DNA from: a beta proteobacterium AAP99 | GTDB lineage: Bacteria; Pseudomonadota; Gammaproteobacteria; Burkholderiales; Burkholderiaceae_C | Direction of reading: 5' to 3' | DNA length: 64,000 nt | NCBI GenBank assembly: GCA_001295775.1 | Contig: LJIA01000002.1 | Span: 310,001 to 374,000 of the forward strand | In this document: positions 25,275-33,904 of the stretch, one piece after another | How the letters are laid out: the number at the start of each line of letters is the position of its first letter | How positions within the stretch are numbered: position 1 is the stretch's first letter | Notes under the pieces: generated by a model | What the model was told of the DNA's origin: nothing | Databases searched by the model: none | What the model saw: the letters and a program-made list of their open reading frames with translations, nothing else | Position numbers and translations under genes: made by a program

Positions 25275-25865
25275 ATGTGGACATTCAATAACGACACCGA
25301 CCAGGATGAAGGCAAGGGCAAGATGGCCGCCTTCATCGACCAGAAGACCTTTGCCGCGCGCAATGTGCTGGTCTATGGCCAGATCACCCAGGCGCTGGCC
25401 AAGGACGTCTGCGGCCGCCTGCTGGCCCTGGCTGCGGAATCGAGCGAGCCGATCACCATGCTGGTGTGCTCGCCCGGCGGCCACGTGGAAAGCGGGGATG
25501 CCATCCACGACATGGTGCGCTTCATCGAGGTGCCCGTGAACATGATCGGCACCGGCTGGGTGGCCAGCGCCGGCACCCACATCTTCCTGGCCGCGCCCAA
25601 GGCGCGTCGCTTCTGCCTGCCCAACACCCGCTTCCTGATTCACCAGCCGAGTGGCGGCGCCGGCGGTCAGGCCACCGACATCGCCATCCAGGCGCGCGAG
25701 ATCATCAAGATGCGCGAGCGTCTGGCGCGCATCATCGCCGCCGAGACCGGCCAGCCGGTGGAGAAGGTGCAGGCCGACATCGACCGCGACTACTGGATGA
25801 GTACCGAGGAAGCCATCAACTACGGCCTGGTGTCCAAGGTGATCGAGCGCCGCAGCGAGGTTTGA
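25275..25865 (+). CDS. ClpP-like protease paralogue
   Basis: A 196-aa protein with AAGGAG upstream of its ATG. It has the ClpP fold with its triad preserved: nucleophile Ser in TGWVASAGTHI, His in LPNTRFLIHQPSGG, and Asp in DIDRDYWMSTEEAINYGLVSKV. SPGGHVESGDAIHDM matches the ClpP region SPGGSVTAGMAIYDT. It lacks the usual N-terminal propeptide and axial-loop sequence and has an acidic start (NNDTDQDEGKGK). No clpX, tig or lon neighbour is present, unlike the standard clpP locus, so it is best seen as a second, ClpP-like peptidase. Whether it pairs with ClpX or ClpA is unknown. Confidence 0.85.
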   Translation: MWTFNNDTDQDEGKGKMAAFIDQKTFAARNVLVYGQITQALAKDVCGRLLALAAESSEPITMLVCSPGGHVESGDAIHDMVRFIEVPVNMIGTGWVASAGTHIFLAAPKARRFCLPNTRFLIHQPSGGAGGQATDIAIQAREIIKMRERLARIIAAETGQPVEKVQADIDRDYWMSTEEAINYGLVSKVIERRSEV

Positions 25866-25908
25866 GCCCAGCGCGAGCCTGCACCCGCTCGCGCCGCTGC
25901 GTAGAGGC

Positions 25909-27108
25909 TCAGGCAGCGGCCGCGGGCGGCGTGAGCTTCTTGACCAGGAACACGCTGATCAGCGCCAGCGCCATCAGCCCCGCGCCGCCCGCGCCCAGGT
26001 CCCGGAAGCTGCCGTCGGCAAGCAGCCTGCCGCCGATCGCGCTGCCGATGAAGCCGCCCACATAGATGGCCGCGGCATTGAGCGCGAACAGGATCGGCGC
26101 CTGCGCCGGCGAAAGCTGCGCCAGCCGCGCCTGCTGCGCCACCATGAAGCTCCAGGCCATCGCGCTCCAGAGGAAGATCATCACCGCGCCAAAGGCCACG
26201 CCGCCCGGCAGGTGCGTGAGCACCGGCATGATCATGATCTGCACCACCGCCAGACTGACGAGTGTCTTGGTCGGCCCCTGGCGGTCCGTCATGCGGCCGC
26301 CGAGCCAGTTGCCCAGCACCGCCCCCACGCCAAACAGCACCAGCATGCCGGTCACGCCGTCGCGGCCCAGACCGTAGCGCGCCTCCAGAAAGGGCGCCAT
26401 GTAGGTGTAGAGCACGTAGAGCCCGCCCACGAAGCAGGCCGTGAAGCTCACCGCCAGCACCAGATGCGGCGTGGCGAGCACGCTGCCCAGGGTCTTCAGG
26501 CTCGTCGGCGGCACCTGCACCTCGCGCGGCAGCATCCGCCACAGCACCACGCCGCTCACCAGCGCCAGCACGGCCACTACCTCGAAGGCCATGCGCCAGC
26601 CAAAGGCATAGCCCAGCCAGGCGCCCAGCGGCACGCCAAACACCTGCGCCAGCGTCAGCCCGCCAAAGATCACTGCCAGCGCCCGGCCGCGCTGCTCCGG
26701 CGCCACCAGCATCACGCCGATGCTCGCGGCCACCGGCGTCACCAGCCCGCCGCCCACCGCCATCACCGCCCGCGCCGCCAGCAGGAATTCGAAGCTCGGC
26801 GCAAAGCTCGCCAGCAGCGCCCCGAGCAGAAAGATCGCCAGCCCCGCCAGCATCACCTGCGCCCGGCCAAAGCGCCCGGTCAGCGCCACCAGCACGGGCG
26901 AGGTGAGCGCATAGACGATGGCATACACCGTCATCAGCAGCCCTGCCTGCGGCTTGGACACCGCAAAGGCCGTGGCCACCGGCACCAACACGCCAATGAC
27001 CACAAAGGCGCCCATGCCGATGACGAAGTTCGCCACCGCCAGCAGGCGCAGCACCGCAGACGAAGAAGAATTCACGGGAACCCCGGGCAGGGTGGAGGAG
27101 GAGGCCAT
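25909..27108 (-). CDS. MFS transporter
   Basis: A 399-aa transporter with 12 hydrophobic segments. The signature between helices 2 and 3 (VALTGRFGRAQVMLAGL) and the matching loop of the second half (GNWLGGRMTDRQGPTKTLV) are the MFS hallmarks. It belongs to the arabinose-efflux / YdhP-like drug:proton antiporter type, with no substrate identifiable from sequence. An upstream region of about 210 bp contains a family repeat and no evident regulator gene. Confidence 0.85.
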   Translation of the reverse strand: MASSSTLPGVPVNSSSSAVLRLLAVANFVIGMGAFVVIGVLVPVATAFAVSKPQAGLLMTVYAIVYALTSPVLVALTGRFGRAQVMLAGLAIFLLGALLASFAPSFEFLLAARAVMAVGGGLVTPVAASIGVMLVAPEQRGRALAVIFGGLTLAQVFGVPLGAWLGYAFGWRMAFEVVAVLALVSGVVLWRMLPREVQVPPTSLKTLGSVLATPHLVLAVSFTACFVGGLYVLYTYMAPFLEARYGLGRDGVTGMLVLFGVGAVLGNWLGGRMTDRQGPTKTLVSLAVVQIMIMPVLTHLPGGVAFGAVMIFLWSAMAWSFMVAQQARLAQLSPAQAPILFALNAAAIYVGGFIGSAIGGRLLADGSFRDLGAGGAGLMALALISVFLVKKLTPPAAAA

Positions 27109-27243
27109 GGCGGGCGGCGCGTTCGCGCTCTGATGCAGGGAGGAATCTGCACCCTAGTGCCGCGAGCCCGGCGGGTCAAGGTCGCCGTCAGGAAGGCGAT
27201 AGGTCAAAATCGGCCAGAAAATGCAAAATCATCGGAAAGTGAC

Positions 27244-27303
27244 TTTCCGCTTGTCTGAAGCGCGTCTTGGCGGCTTTTTTAATGGAAAATTGACAATTAA
27301 ATA
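27244..27303 (+). repeat. intergenic repeat, REP-like family copy 5
   Basis: Head TTTCCGCTTGTCTGAAG, then TCTTGGCGGC at element positions 21-30, shared with copies 6 and 7. Just before it GGAAAGTGACTTTCC (27235-27248) forms its own palindrome overlapping the head. The sequence after position 30 is AT-rich and the far end is not clearly defined. Confidence 0.65.
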
Positions 27304-27320
27304 TCAAAATAGGACAGAAA

Positions 27321-27800
27321 TTACACCGAAAACGCGATCCAGCGCCCCAAACCGATCACACTCAACCACAGCAGCAAGGACAGCGCTCCGCTCAGCGCCA
27401 GCAACCCGCCTGGCCGTTGCGCCCAACCCGTCGCACGGTGCGCCCAGTGGAACCACAGCGCATGCGCCGTGGCCAGCGCCACCAGACCCAGCTTGGCCCA
27501 GACCACCGGGCTGGAGAAGTAATCCGCGGGCTTCACACTGATGAGCAGCACGCCGGTGCAGGCGGCAAGCAGCAGGCCGCAGGCCGCAAAGCGCTGCAGC
27601 AGCACCACGGCGCGCACATCCAGAGACGGCAAGGCCCCCAGAAAGCGCAGCCCCACCGGCGCAATGCCGCCAAACAGCAGGGCGATGCCGATGATGTGCA
27701 GCGCGGATACCGTGGCGTAGATGGCGGAGGATTGCGCGAGGCCCAGCGTGTGGCCCAGCGCCTGCCAGGCCTGCAGCAGCGCGGGGGGCAGTTCAGGCAT
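27321..27800 (-). CDS. small integral membrane protein, function unknown
   Basis: A 159-aa protein beginning at the ATG of 27800 (a GTG three codons earlier is possible). Four to five hydrophobic segments span it: SAIYATVSALHIIGIALLFGGIAP, VLLQRFAACGLLLAACTGVLLI, VVWAKLGLVALATAHALWF and a C-terminal helix. The family is not recognised; a His and Trp pair (HALWFHWAH) could be a haem or metal site, which is a guess. It is transcribed away from pyrD and the MFS gene with no evident coupling. Confidence 0.65.
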   Translation of the reverse strand: MPELPPALLQAWQALGHTLGLAQSSAIYATVSALHIIGIALLFGGIAPVGLRFLGALPSLDVRAVVLLQRFAACGLLLAACTGVLLISVKPADYFSSPVVWAKLGLVALATAHALWFHWAHRATGWAQRPGGLLALSGALSLLLWLSVIGLGRWIAFSV

Positions 27801-27904
27801 GGGGCGCACGGCAGAGGCCGTCGGGGCGCGTCAGGCGCCGCCGGCGGCCAGTCTCGAAGCGCGTGCGGACGGTTCGGCTCATGCACCTCATGCCGATGGC
27901 CGAT

Positions 27905-28936
27905 CTATCTACACGCCACCACGGCCTCATGCACCAGCGCCGGGCCGCGGTAGATGAGGCCGGTGTAGAACTGCACGAGGCTGGCGCCGGCATCGAGCTT
28001 GGCGCGGGCGTCCGCGCCGCTCATCACGCCGCCCACGCCGATGATGGGCAGCTTGTCTCCGAGTGCGGCGCGCAGCTTGCGGATTACGGCGTTGCTGGCC
28101 TCGAAGACGGGGGCGCCACTCAGGCCGCCGGTCTCTGTGCCGTGCGGCAGGTGCTTCACGGCATCGCGCGCCACGGTGGTGTTGGTGGCGGTGATGGCGT
28201 CCATGCCGCAGTGCAGAGCGAGCTCGGCAATGCTGCCGATCTGCTCGTCCGTCAGGTCCGGCGCGATCTTCACGGACAGCGGCACGCGTCGGGTGCCTGT
28301 GCTCAACCTGTCTCGTGCATTGGCCATACCTTCCAGAATCCGGCGCAGTTCATCCACCTCCTGCAGGGCGCGCAGGCCGGCGGTGTTGGGGGAGCTGACG
28401 TTGATGGTGGCGAAGTCCACCAGATCGTGCAGGCGCTCGTAGCAGATGCGGTAGTCATCGAGCGCGCGCTCGTTGGGTGTGTCCTTGTTCTTGCCCAGGT
28501 TCACACCGATCACGCCGCTGTACCTGGGCGCACGGCGATAGCGCGCCAGATTGGCCGCCAGCCGCTCCACACCGTAGTTGTTGAAGCCCAGGCGATTGAT
28601 GACGGCATTCGCGTCCGGCAGGCGGAACACGCGCGGCTTGTCGTTGCCGGGCTGCGGGCGCGGCGTCACGCCGCCGAGTTCCAGAAAGCCGAAGCCCAGG
28701 GCGCCGAAGCCCTCGATGCACTCGCCGTTCTTGTCCGCCCCGGCGGCCAGGCCCACGGCATTGGGGAAGTTCAGGCCCATCACCGTCACGGGTGAGCCTG
28801 TCGGCGCGCCGAAGAGCAGCTTGGCCGCGCCGCTGGCGGCCATGGCGTTCAGGCTGGTGAGGGTGAGGGCGTGGGCGTCTTCGGGCTCGAGCGTGAAGAG
28901 CACCTTGCGCGAGAAGGTCGTAAGCAGATCGATCAT
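27905..28936 (-). CDS. pyrD: dihydroorotate dehydrogenase (quinone), class 2
   Basis: A 343-aa membrane-associated FMN enzyme that oxidises dihydroorotate to orotate in pyrimidine synthesis, passing electrons to quinone. The class 2 layout is clear: an N-terminal helix MIDLLTTFSRKVLF that associates with the membrane, the FMN site AVGLAAGADKNGE, VNLGKNKDTP, and the active-site loop NVSSPNTAGLR with catalytic Ser, then VGGVMSGADARAKLDAGASLVQFYTGLIY. The start at 28936 removes a long non-homologous upstream frame. Confidence 0.95.
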   Translation of the reverse strand: MIDLLTTFSRKVLFTLEPEDAHALTLTSLNAMAASGAAKLLFGAPTGSPVTVMGLNFPNAVGLAAGADKNGECIEGFGALGFGFLELGGVTPRPQPGNDKPRVFRLPDANAVINRLGFNNYGVERLAANLARYRRAPRYSGVIGVNLGKNKDTPNERALDDYRICYERLHDLVDFATINVSSPNTAGLRALQEVDELRRILEGMANARDRLSTGTRRVPLSVKIAPDLTDEQIGSIAELALHCGMDAITATNTTVARDAVKHLPHGTETGGLSGAPVFEASNAVIRKLRAALGDKLPIIGVGGVMSGADARAKLDAGASLVQFYTGLIYRGPALVHEAVVACR

Positions 28937-29252
28937 GGGGCCGCATTGTAGGAAGCGGTTCACGCGTGCGCCGAAGCCGCGGTGGCGCAGTGACTGAAGC
29001 CGCGCTCGCCCGCAGGCTCCAGGTGGACCCACCCACACGCGGAAGCTGCTCGCGCTCCCCGGCAGCCCTTGTTCCGGCTGCCTCCAGCCCCGCTGGTGCG
29101 CTGCGCGGCCTGCGACCAAACGCCCGAGCGATTGCGGGTTGCCCCGTAGGCGCAAGACTCGCCAAGCGGGCGGCCGGCGAAGTACAACCAGACTCACGTT
29201 CACGAATCGCGCGCCGGCACTGCATCGGCTGCGCGGCCCGCAGGAGCCCGCC
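28937..29252. other. spacer between pyrD and pseudo-HtrA gene
   Basis: A GC-rich spacer of 316 bp holding the divergent control regions of both genes. I saw no clear promoter box, operator, hairpin or small gene in it. Confidence 0.5.
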
Positions 29253-30347
29253 ATGCCTTCCCCTCGGCCTTCGTCCCCGCAAGGGTCTGTGCACGCAGCG
29301 CGCCGCATGACGGCGCAGTCGCTGATGCGCTGGCTGGCAGCAGCCTGCCTGTTCACGGCGGCGGTGCTGGTCTCGCTGCCAGCATTCGCCCAGCGCGGCC
29401 CGAGCATCCCCGGTGCGCCCCCGGTCATCTCCACCTTGGACCCAGCCCTGGCCGCGCGCCTGAAGGACAGCGTGGTCTTTCTGCGTGTGGAGGTGAATGA
29501 CAACGCCGTGAGCAGCGAGACCCTGGGCACCGAGCGCGGCGGCACCGGCGTGCTGATCGGCTCGAACACCGTGCTCACCGTGGGCTACCTGCTGCTGGAG
29601 GCCGAGCGCGTGCAGGTCATGGGGCCGGACGGCAAGGTCAGCCCCGCCACCCGCGTGGGTTACGACCAGGCGACCGGCCTGGGCGTGGTGCGCACCCTGC
29701 TGCCCATCAAGGGCGTGCCCCTGGAGCTCGGCGAGAGCGACAAGATCGAGGCCAATGCACGGCTGCTCACCATCGGCGCCGGCGAGCCGGAGGCCTTCGA
29801 GTTGGGCGTCATCAGCCGCGAGGCCTTCGTCGCGCCCTGGGAGTACGCGCTGGACCGCGCCATCTACACCTTCCCGCCCGTGAACAACTGGAGCGGCGCG
29901 GCCCTGGTCAATGGCGAAGGCAAGCTCGTGGGCATCGGCTCCATGCTGCTGGAGCGCACGCGCGGCAGCAACATCCCGGGCAACATGTATGTGCCCACGG
30001 ATCTCGTGAAGCCCCTGCTCAAGGATCTGGTGGAGCGCGGGCGCGCAAGCGGCCCGGCGCGCGGCTGGCTGGGCATGAGCGTGCAGGAGACCGCGGGCAA
30101 CCTGATCGTCTCGCGCGTCACGCGCGGTGGCCCGGCCGATGGCGCCGGCATCCGCCAGGGCGACATCCTGCTCGGCGTGGCCGGCCAGAAGGTGGACGAT
30201 CTGCAGGACTACTACCGCAAGCTCTGGGCCGCCGGCCCGGCGGGCACCGAGATCACGCTGCGCATGCTGGTGGCGCGAGAGATGCGCGAGATCAAGCTCA
30301 AGAGCATCGACCGCGTGGATTTCAATCGCGCGCGGGACCTGCAGTAG
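29253..30347 (+). CDS. trypsin-fold PDZ protein (HtrA/S1C family) with degenerate catalytic triad
   Basis: A 364-aa exported protein (signal ending LPAFAQ). AGGAG sits 6 bases before the ATG at 29253. The trypsin-like fold is seen in GTGVLIGSNTVLTV...YDQATGLGVVRTL...NNWSGAALVNGEGKLVGIGS and a PDZ domain follows (about residues 270-355, with RGGPADGAGIRQGDILLGVAGQKV). The triad is broken: the His expected after LT in VLTVGYLLLE is Tyr112 and the Asp of DxxTD is Gly142, while Ser214 in NNWSGAAL remains. It is therefore probably not an active protease but a binding or chaperone-like protein. It might sense misfolded proteins as DegS/DegP relatives do. Confidence 0.8.
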   Translation: MPSPRPSSPQGSVHAARRMTAQSLMRWLAAACLFTAAVLVSLPAFAQRGPSIPGAPPVISTLDPALAARLKDSVVFLRVEVNDNAVSSETLGTERGGTGVLIGSNTVLTVGYLLLEAERVQVMGPDGKVSPATRVGYDQATGLGVVRTLLPIKGVPLELGESDKIEANARLLTIGAGEPEAFELGVISREAFVAPWEYALDRAIYTFPPVNNWSGAALVNGEGKLVGIGSMLLERTRGSNIPGNMYVPTDLVKPLLKDLVERGRASGPARGWLGMSVQETAGNLIVSRVTRGGPADGAGIRQGDILLGVAGQKVDDLQDYYRKLWAAGPAGTEITLRMLVAREMREIKLKSIDRVDFNRARDLQ

Positions 30348-30354
30348 ATTGCAA

Positions 30355-30414
30355 AATCGGACAAAGGTAGCAGTCTGCTGAAATCCGCCAAGAATGGCGG
30401 CTGACAAGCGGGAA
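30355..30414 (-). repeat. intergenic repeat, REP-like family copy 6 (type II)
   Basis: Read on the minus strand: head TTCCCGCTTGTCAG, TTCTTGGCGG at positions 21-30, and an end TGTCCGATTT at the position where copies 1 and 7 have TGGCCGAAAT. Downstream at 30440-30452 a separate GATCAATTTCGGCC motif (complement GGCCGAAATTGATC) matches GGCCGAAATAGATC at 3449-3462. Confidence 0.65.
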
Positions 30415-30597
30415 GTCGGAATTCCACCTTGTCGAAAAGATCAATTTCGGCCTTCATGGACGGCTTGTGCCGGTGGGGCGGCACCCAAGCCTTTCGACAG
30501 CGCCTGTTCAGCCTGAGCTGAACGCCGCGGGCTACGCTGCGGCAACGCCCTGCGCGGGTCGGCGCCCCTCGGTGCCGCGGCCAGGGGCCTGCCGATC

Positions 30598-30978
30598 ATG
30601 AGCACCCTCAAAGCCAAGCAACCCATTCTTTGGCTGCCGGAGCCCGAAGAGCACGACTACCCGGCCGCGCAGTCCTTTCTCTCGCTGCTGCTGGCGGACC
30701 ATCATGCGCTGGCCGCCGTGAGCAGCCTGCGCGCGGCGCCGATGAGCCAGTTCAAGGCCAAGGACATCTTCCGCGCCTCCGGCCTGTCCACCCTGGGTGT
30801 GAGCAACGGCCATGTGGCCAAGGATCTAGACAAGATCGACGCCGGCAAGCCGCTCTCGCCGCTGCTGCTGATGCGCGACTCCGCCCACGGCCGGGTGGTC
30901 GTGGCCGACGGCTACCACCGGCTCTGCGCGGTCTATGAGCGCGACGAAGACGCGCTCATCCCCTGCAAGATCGTCTAG
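30598..30978 (+). CDS. 126-aa protein with ParB/sulfiredoxin-like DGYHR motif, function unknown
   Basis: The function is not recognised. The C-terminal third VVVADGYHRLCAVYERDEDALIPCKIV resembles the box II region of the ParB/Srx nuclease fold (DGHHR-type motif followed by a short beta strand). The first part MSTLKAKQPILWLPEPEEHDYPAAQSFLSLLL has no marker and there is no signal peptide. No toxin/antitoxin partner, chromosome partition gene or thiol peroxidase is next to it. It may be a stand-alone ParB-fold enzyme or nucleotide-binding protein. The only neighbours are the pseudo-HtrA upstream and an exported protein downstream in the same direction. Confidence 0.6.
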   Translation: MSTLKAKQPILWLPEPEEHDYPAAQSFLSLLLADHHALAAVSSLRAAPMSQFKAKDIFRASGLSTLGVSNGHVAKDLDKIDAGKPLSPLLLMRDSAHGRVVVADGYHRLCAVYERDEDALIPCKIV

Positions 30979-31038
30979 TCATGGCCCCGAACGCCTGAGC
31001 GAGCCGCTGCGTCGTTTTTACCGAAACGGAGAGTGCCG

Positions 31039-31836
31039 ATGAGCCGCATCCATCTGCTTCGCCGCATGCTGCTGCTGAGCAGCGCCGCGCTCGGCTTTGC
31101 GGCCCTGCTGCCGGCCCTGCACGCCCAGAGTGCGCCATCTGCGGCGCCTGATCCTCCCACGCCCGGGCCGCGCTACGCGATTGCCTCCGTGCTGGGCGAA
31201 GACATCAGCGTCGTCGGCGCGCAGCCCACGGTGGGCACCAGTCTGGACCGCAATCAGCAAACCCGCGTGCCGCTGCCGGATGGCGGTCTGGACAACGCCT
31301 TGATGCTCATGACCGAGCGCCTGTTGCGCACCCAATGCCGCCGCTGCACCGCCAGCTTCCTGCGTGTGGACCCGGCCGCACTCGGCGTGCCGGCGCTCAG
31401 CCTGACGGATGCCGCGCTGGCCCCGGCGCTGGAGGCGGCACGCGCCAGCGGCGCGGACCGGCTGCTGCTGCTCAGCCCGCATCGTGGCGAGCCCGAGCTG
31501 CAGACCAGCCGCGGCGCGGTCGGCCATGGCCATGTGCAGGGCCTGGGCTTCTATCTGGACCGCACTTACAAGCTGCGCCGATCCGATACCGGCGAGCTGG
31601 CGCAGGGCTTTCTGGGCGCCTTTGCGAACTTCCGCGTGCAGGTGATCGATGTGGCCAGCGGCAAGACCCTGCTCAACGAGGCGGTGCGCACCGGCACCAC
31701 GCGCTCGGCCGCGCGCGCCGCGGACGGCGACCCCTGGCAGGCGATCCCGGACGACCGCAAGGTGAGCTTCCTCGTGGGCCTGGTGCGCATGGAGCTGCAG
31801 CGCCTGCCGCCGCCCGTGGTGGCGCAACCGGGATGA
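31039..31836 (+). CDS. exported protein of unknown function
   Basis: A 265-aa protein with a clear signal peptide (MSRIHLLRRMLLLSSAALGFAALLPALHAQ). The ATG at 31039 is preceded by CGGAGAG. The mature part has a Cys cluster RTQCRRCTAS and LYLDRTYKLRR-like beta-strand regions, ending in a C-terminal LVGLVRMELQRLPPPV. I recognise no family. It might be a periplasmic assembly or lipid-handling protein. It is separated from the 126-aa protein by 60 bp and from hemE by 197 bp containing a family repeat. Confidence 0.65.
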   Translation: MSRIHLLRRMLLLSSAALGFAALLPALHAQSAPSAAPDPPTPGPRYAIASVLGEDISVVGAQPTVGTSLDRNQQTRVPLPDGGLDNALMLMTERLLRTQCRRCTASFLRVDPAALGVPALSLTDAALAPALEAARASGADRLLLLSPHRGEPELQTSRGAVGHGHVQGLGFYLDRTYKLRRSDTGELAQGFLGAFANFRVQVIDVASGKTLLNEAVRTGTTRSAARAADGDPWQAIPDDRKVSFLVGLVRMELQRLPPPVVAQPG

Positions 31837-31863
31837 GCGTATCCGGTCTGCGAGACAAATTCG

Positions 31864-31923
31864 ATTTCGGCCATGATGGTGGAAGCACTCTGATCAGCCA
31901 AGAAGTCCGCTGAACAAGCGGAA
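31864..31923 (-). repeat. intergenic repeat, REP-like family copy 7 (type II)
   Basis: Minus-strand reading: head TTCCGCTTGTTCAG, TCTTGGCTGA at positions 21-30, and the far end TGGCCGAAAT at positions 51-60. The span and both ends are identical in length to copy 1 (60 bp). It lies in the spacer between the exported protein and hemE. Confidence 0.7.
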
Positions 31924-32033
31924 AGTGCCCGGTAATGACCATGAATATGTGCGTATTCGGCCATCCAAGTCGGATGTTCTGCGTGCCGTTGCCCTGACAG
32001 CCGTGCCGAACAAGCCGCGCTTACACTCGCCGG

Positions 32034-33164
32034 ATGTTCGCACCCCTTCAAAACGACACTTTCCTGCGCGCCCTGCTGCGCCAGCCCACGGACTACACGC
32101 CGGTCTGGCTCATGCGCCAGGCGGGCCGTTACCTGCCGGAGTACCGCGCCACGCGCGAGGTGGCCGGCAGCTTCATGGGCCTGGCGACCAACCCGGAACT
32201 CGCCTGCGAGGTGACGTTGCAGCCGCTGCGCCGCTACGCGCTGGATGCTGCCATCCTGTTCAGTGACATCCTGACCGTGCCGGATGCAATGGGCCTGGGC
32301 CTCTCCTTCGCGCAGGGCGAAGGCCCGCGCTTCGCCACGCCGATCCGCGACGAAGCCGCCGTGGCCAGGCTCGCCGTGCCCGACATGGAGAAGCTCAAGT
32401 ATGTGTTTGATGCGGTCACGCTGATCCGCAAGGAACTCGGTGGCAAGGTGCCGCTGATCGGCTTTTCCGGCAGCCCCTTCACGCTGGCCTGCTACATGGT
32501 CGAAGGTGCAGGCAGCGATGACTACCGTCTCATCAAGACCATGATGTATCAGCGCCCGGACCTGCTGCATCGCATCCTGGAGGTGAATGCGCAGGCCGTG
32601 GCCGCGTATCTCAAGGCGCAGATCGATGCCGGCGCCCAGGCCGTGATGATCTTCGACAGCTGGGGCGGCGTGCTGGCCGACGGCCTGTTCCAGAAGTTCA
32701 GCCTGGCCTACAGCAAGCGCGTGATCGAGCAGCTGCCCCTGCACAAGGACGGCGTGCGCATTCCGTCCATCCTGTTCACCAAGGGCGGCGGCATGTGGCT
32801 TGAGGAGATTGCCGGTGCCGGCAGCGACGCCATCGGCCTGGACTGGACGGCCAACCTGGGCAACGCCCGCGCCCGCGTGGGTGATCGCGTGGCCTTGCAG
32901 GGCAACCTCGACCCCATGGCCCTGATGGCCGCGCCCGAGCAGCTGCGCGGCGAGGTGGCCAAGGTGCTGGAGAGCTTCGGCCCCCCGGCCGCTCCCGGTC
33001 AACCTGGCGTGGGTCATGTCTTCAACCTCGGCCACGGCATCAGCCAGTTCACGCCGCCGGAAAGCGTGTCCGTGCTCGTGGACGCGGTGCATGACTACTC
33101 CCGCCGCATGCGTGGCGGCGTGCCGGTGCAGCACGAGCGCCTGGCCCAGGACGCTGCTGCCTGA
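32034..33164 (+). CDS. hemE: uroporphyrinogen decarboxylase
   Basis: A 376-aa cytosolic enzyme that converts uroporphyrinogen III to coproporphyrinogen III in haem synthesis. Key segments: the start [29 protein letters not shown] with the conserved Arg, [47 protein letters not shown] and [13 protein letters not shown]. The length matches the family. It is followed at two bases by an NAD(P)-binding protein and, after a spacer, by priA. Confidence 0.96.
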   Translation: MFAPLQNDTFLRALLRQPTDYTPVWLMRQAGRYLPEYRATREVAGSFMGLATNPELACEVTLQPLRRYALDAAILFSDILTVPDAMGLGLSFAQGEGPRFATPIRDEAAVARLAVPDMEKLKYVFDAVTLIRKELGGKVPLIGFSGSPFTLACYMVEGAGSDDYRLIKTMMYQRPDLLHRILEVNAQAVAAYLKAQIDAGAQAVMIFDSWGGVLADGLFQKFSLAYSKRVIEQLPLHKDGVRIPSILFTKGGGMWLEEIAGAGSDAIGLDWTANLGNARARVGDRVALQGNLDPMALMAAPEQLRGEVAKVLESFGPPAAPGQPGVGHVFNLGHGISQFTPPESVSVLVDAVHDYSRRMRGGVPVQHERLAQDAAA

Positions 33165-33166
33165 GC

Positions 33167-33904
33167 ATGGCAGTGCGCATGGGGGCGCCCGGCCCCACGG
33201 CGGCCACGGGTGAGATCGTCTGGGTGGCCGGCGCCACGGGGCTGACCGGCCGCGCGCTGGTCGGCCAACTGCTCAATGACCCGCAAGTGCGGCAGGTGGT
33301 GGCGCTGGTGCGCCGCGCCGGCGGCCTGCTCGTGCAGGGCGCGGCGCGGCCGGACAGCAAGCTGGTCGAATGCGTGGTCGACTATGCCGAGCCGGACGCC
33401 GGCCTGGCCGCCGTGCCCGCACCTGCCGTCCTGTATGTCTGTCTCGGGACGACCCTCCGCGTGGCCGGATCTCAGGCGGCGTTTCGCAAGGTGGACTTCG
33501 ATGCCGTGCTGACCGTGGCGCGCGCGGCCCAGGCGCGCGGGGTGCAGCATGTGGGCGTGGTCTCTGCGCTCGGCGCGGACGCAGGCAGCCGGGTCTTCTA
33601 CAGCCGCGTCAAGGGCGAGATGGAAGCTGCGCTGCAGGGCCTGAATCTGCCCAGCCTGCACATCGTGCGCCCGTCATTTCTGCTCGGCGATCGTCAGGAG
33701 CGTCGGATTGGCGAGGCGCTCGGCATTGCCGCAGTGCAGTTGTTGCGCCCGGCGCTCATCGGTCCCTTGGCCCAGTACCGGGGCGTGGAGGTCCAGACGG
33801 TCGCGGCAGCGCTGCGAGCGGGTGCTCACCTGCGCAGCGCAGGCGGGCTGCGGGTGTCGCAATCCGAGCAACTCGCTTCGCTCGTGCTTGAACAAGGGAC
33901 TTGA
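33167..33904 (+). CDS. NAD(P)-binding Rossmann-fold protein (TIP30-like oxidoreductase)
   Basis: A 245-aa protein with an N-terminal nucleotide-binding loop VAGATGLTGRALVGQL and the downstream pattern YVCLGTTLRVAG...FRKVDFDAVLTVARAAQARGVQHVGVVSALGAD...FYSRVKGEMEAAL and LHIVRPSFLLG of extended or atypical short-chain dehydrogenases such as TIP30. The exact reaction is unknown. It starts two bases after the hemE stop, so it is in the same operon. Confidence 0.78.
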   Translation: MAVRMGAPGPTAATGEIVWVAGATGLTGRALVGQLLNDPQVRQVVALVRRAGGLLVQGAARPDSKLVECVVDYAEPDAGLAAVPAPAVLYVCLGTTLRVAGSQAAFRKVDFDAVLTVARAAQARGVQHVGVVSALGADAGSRVFYSRVKGEMEAALQGLNLPSLHIVRPSFLLGDRQERRIGEALGIAAVQLLRPALIGPLAQYRGVEVQTVAAALRAGAHLRSAGGLRVSQSEQLASLVLEQGT

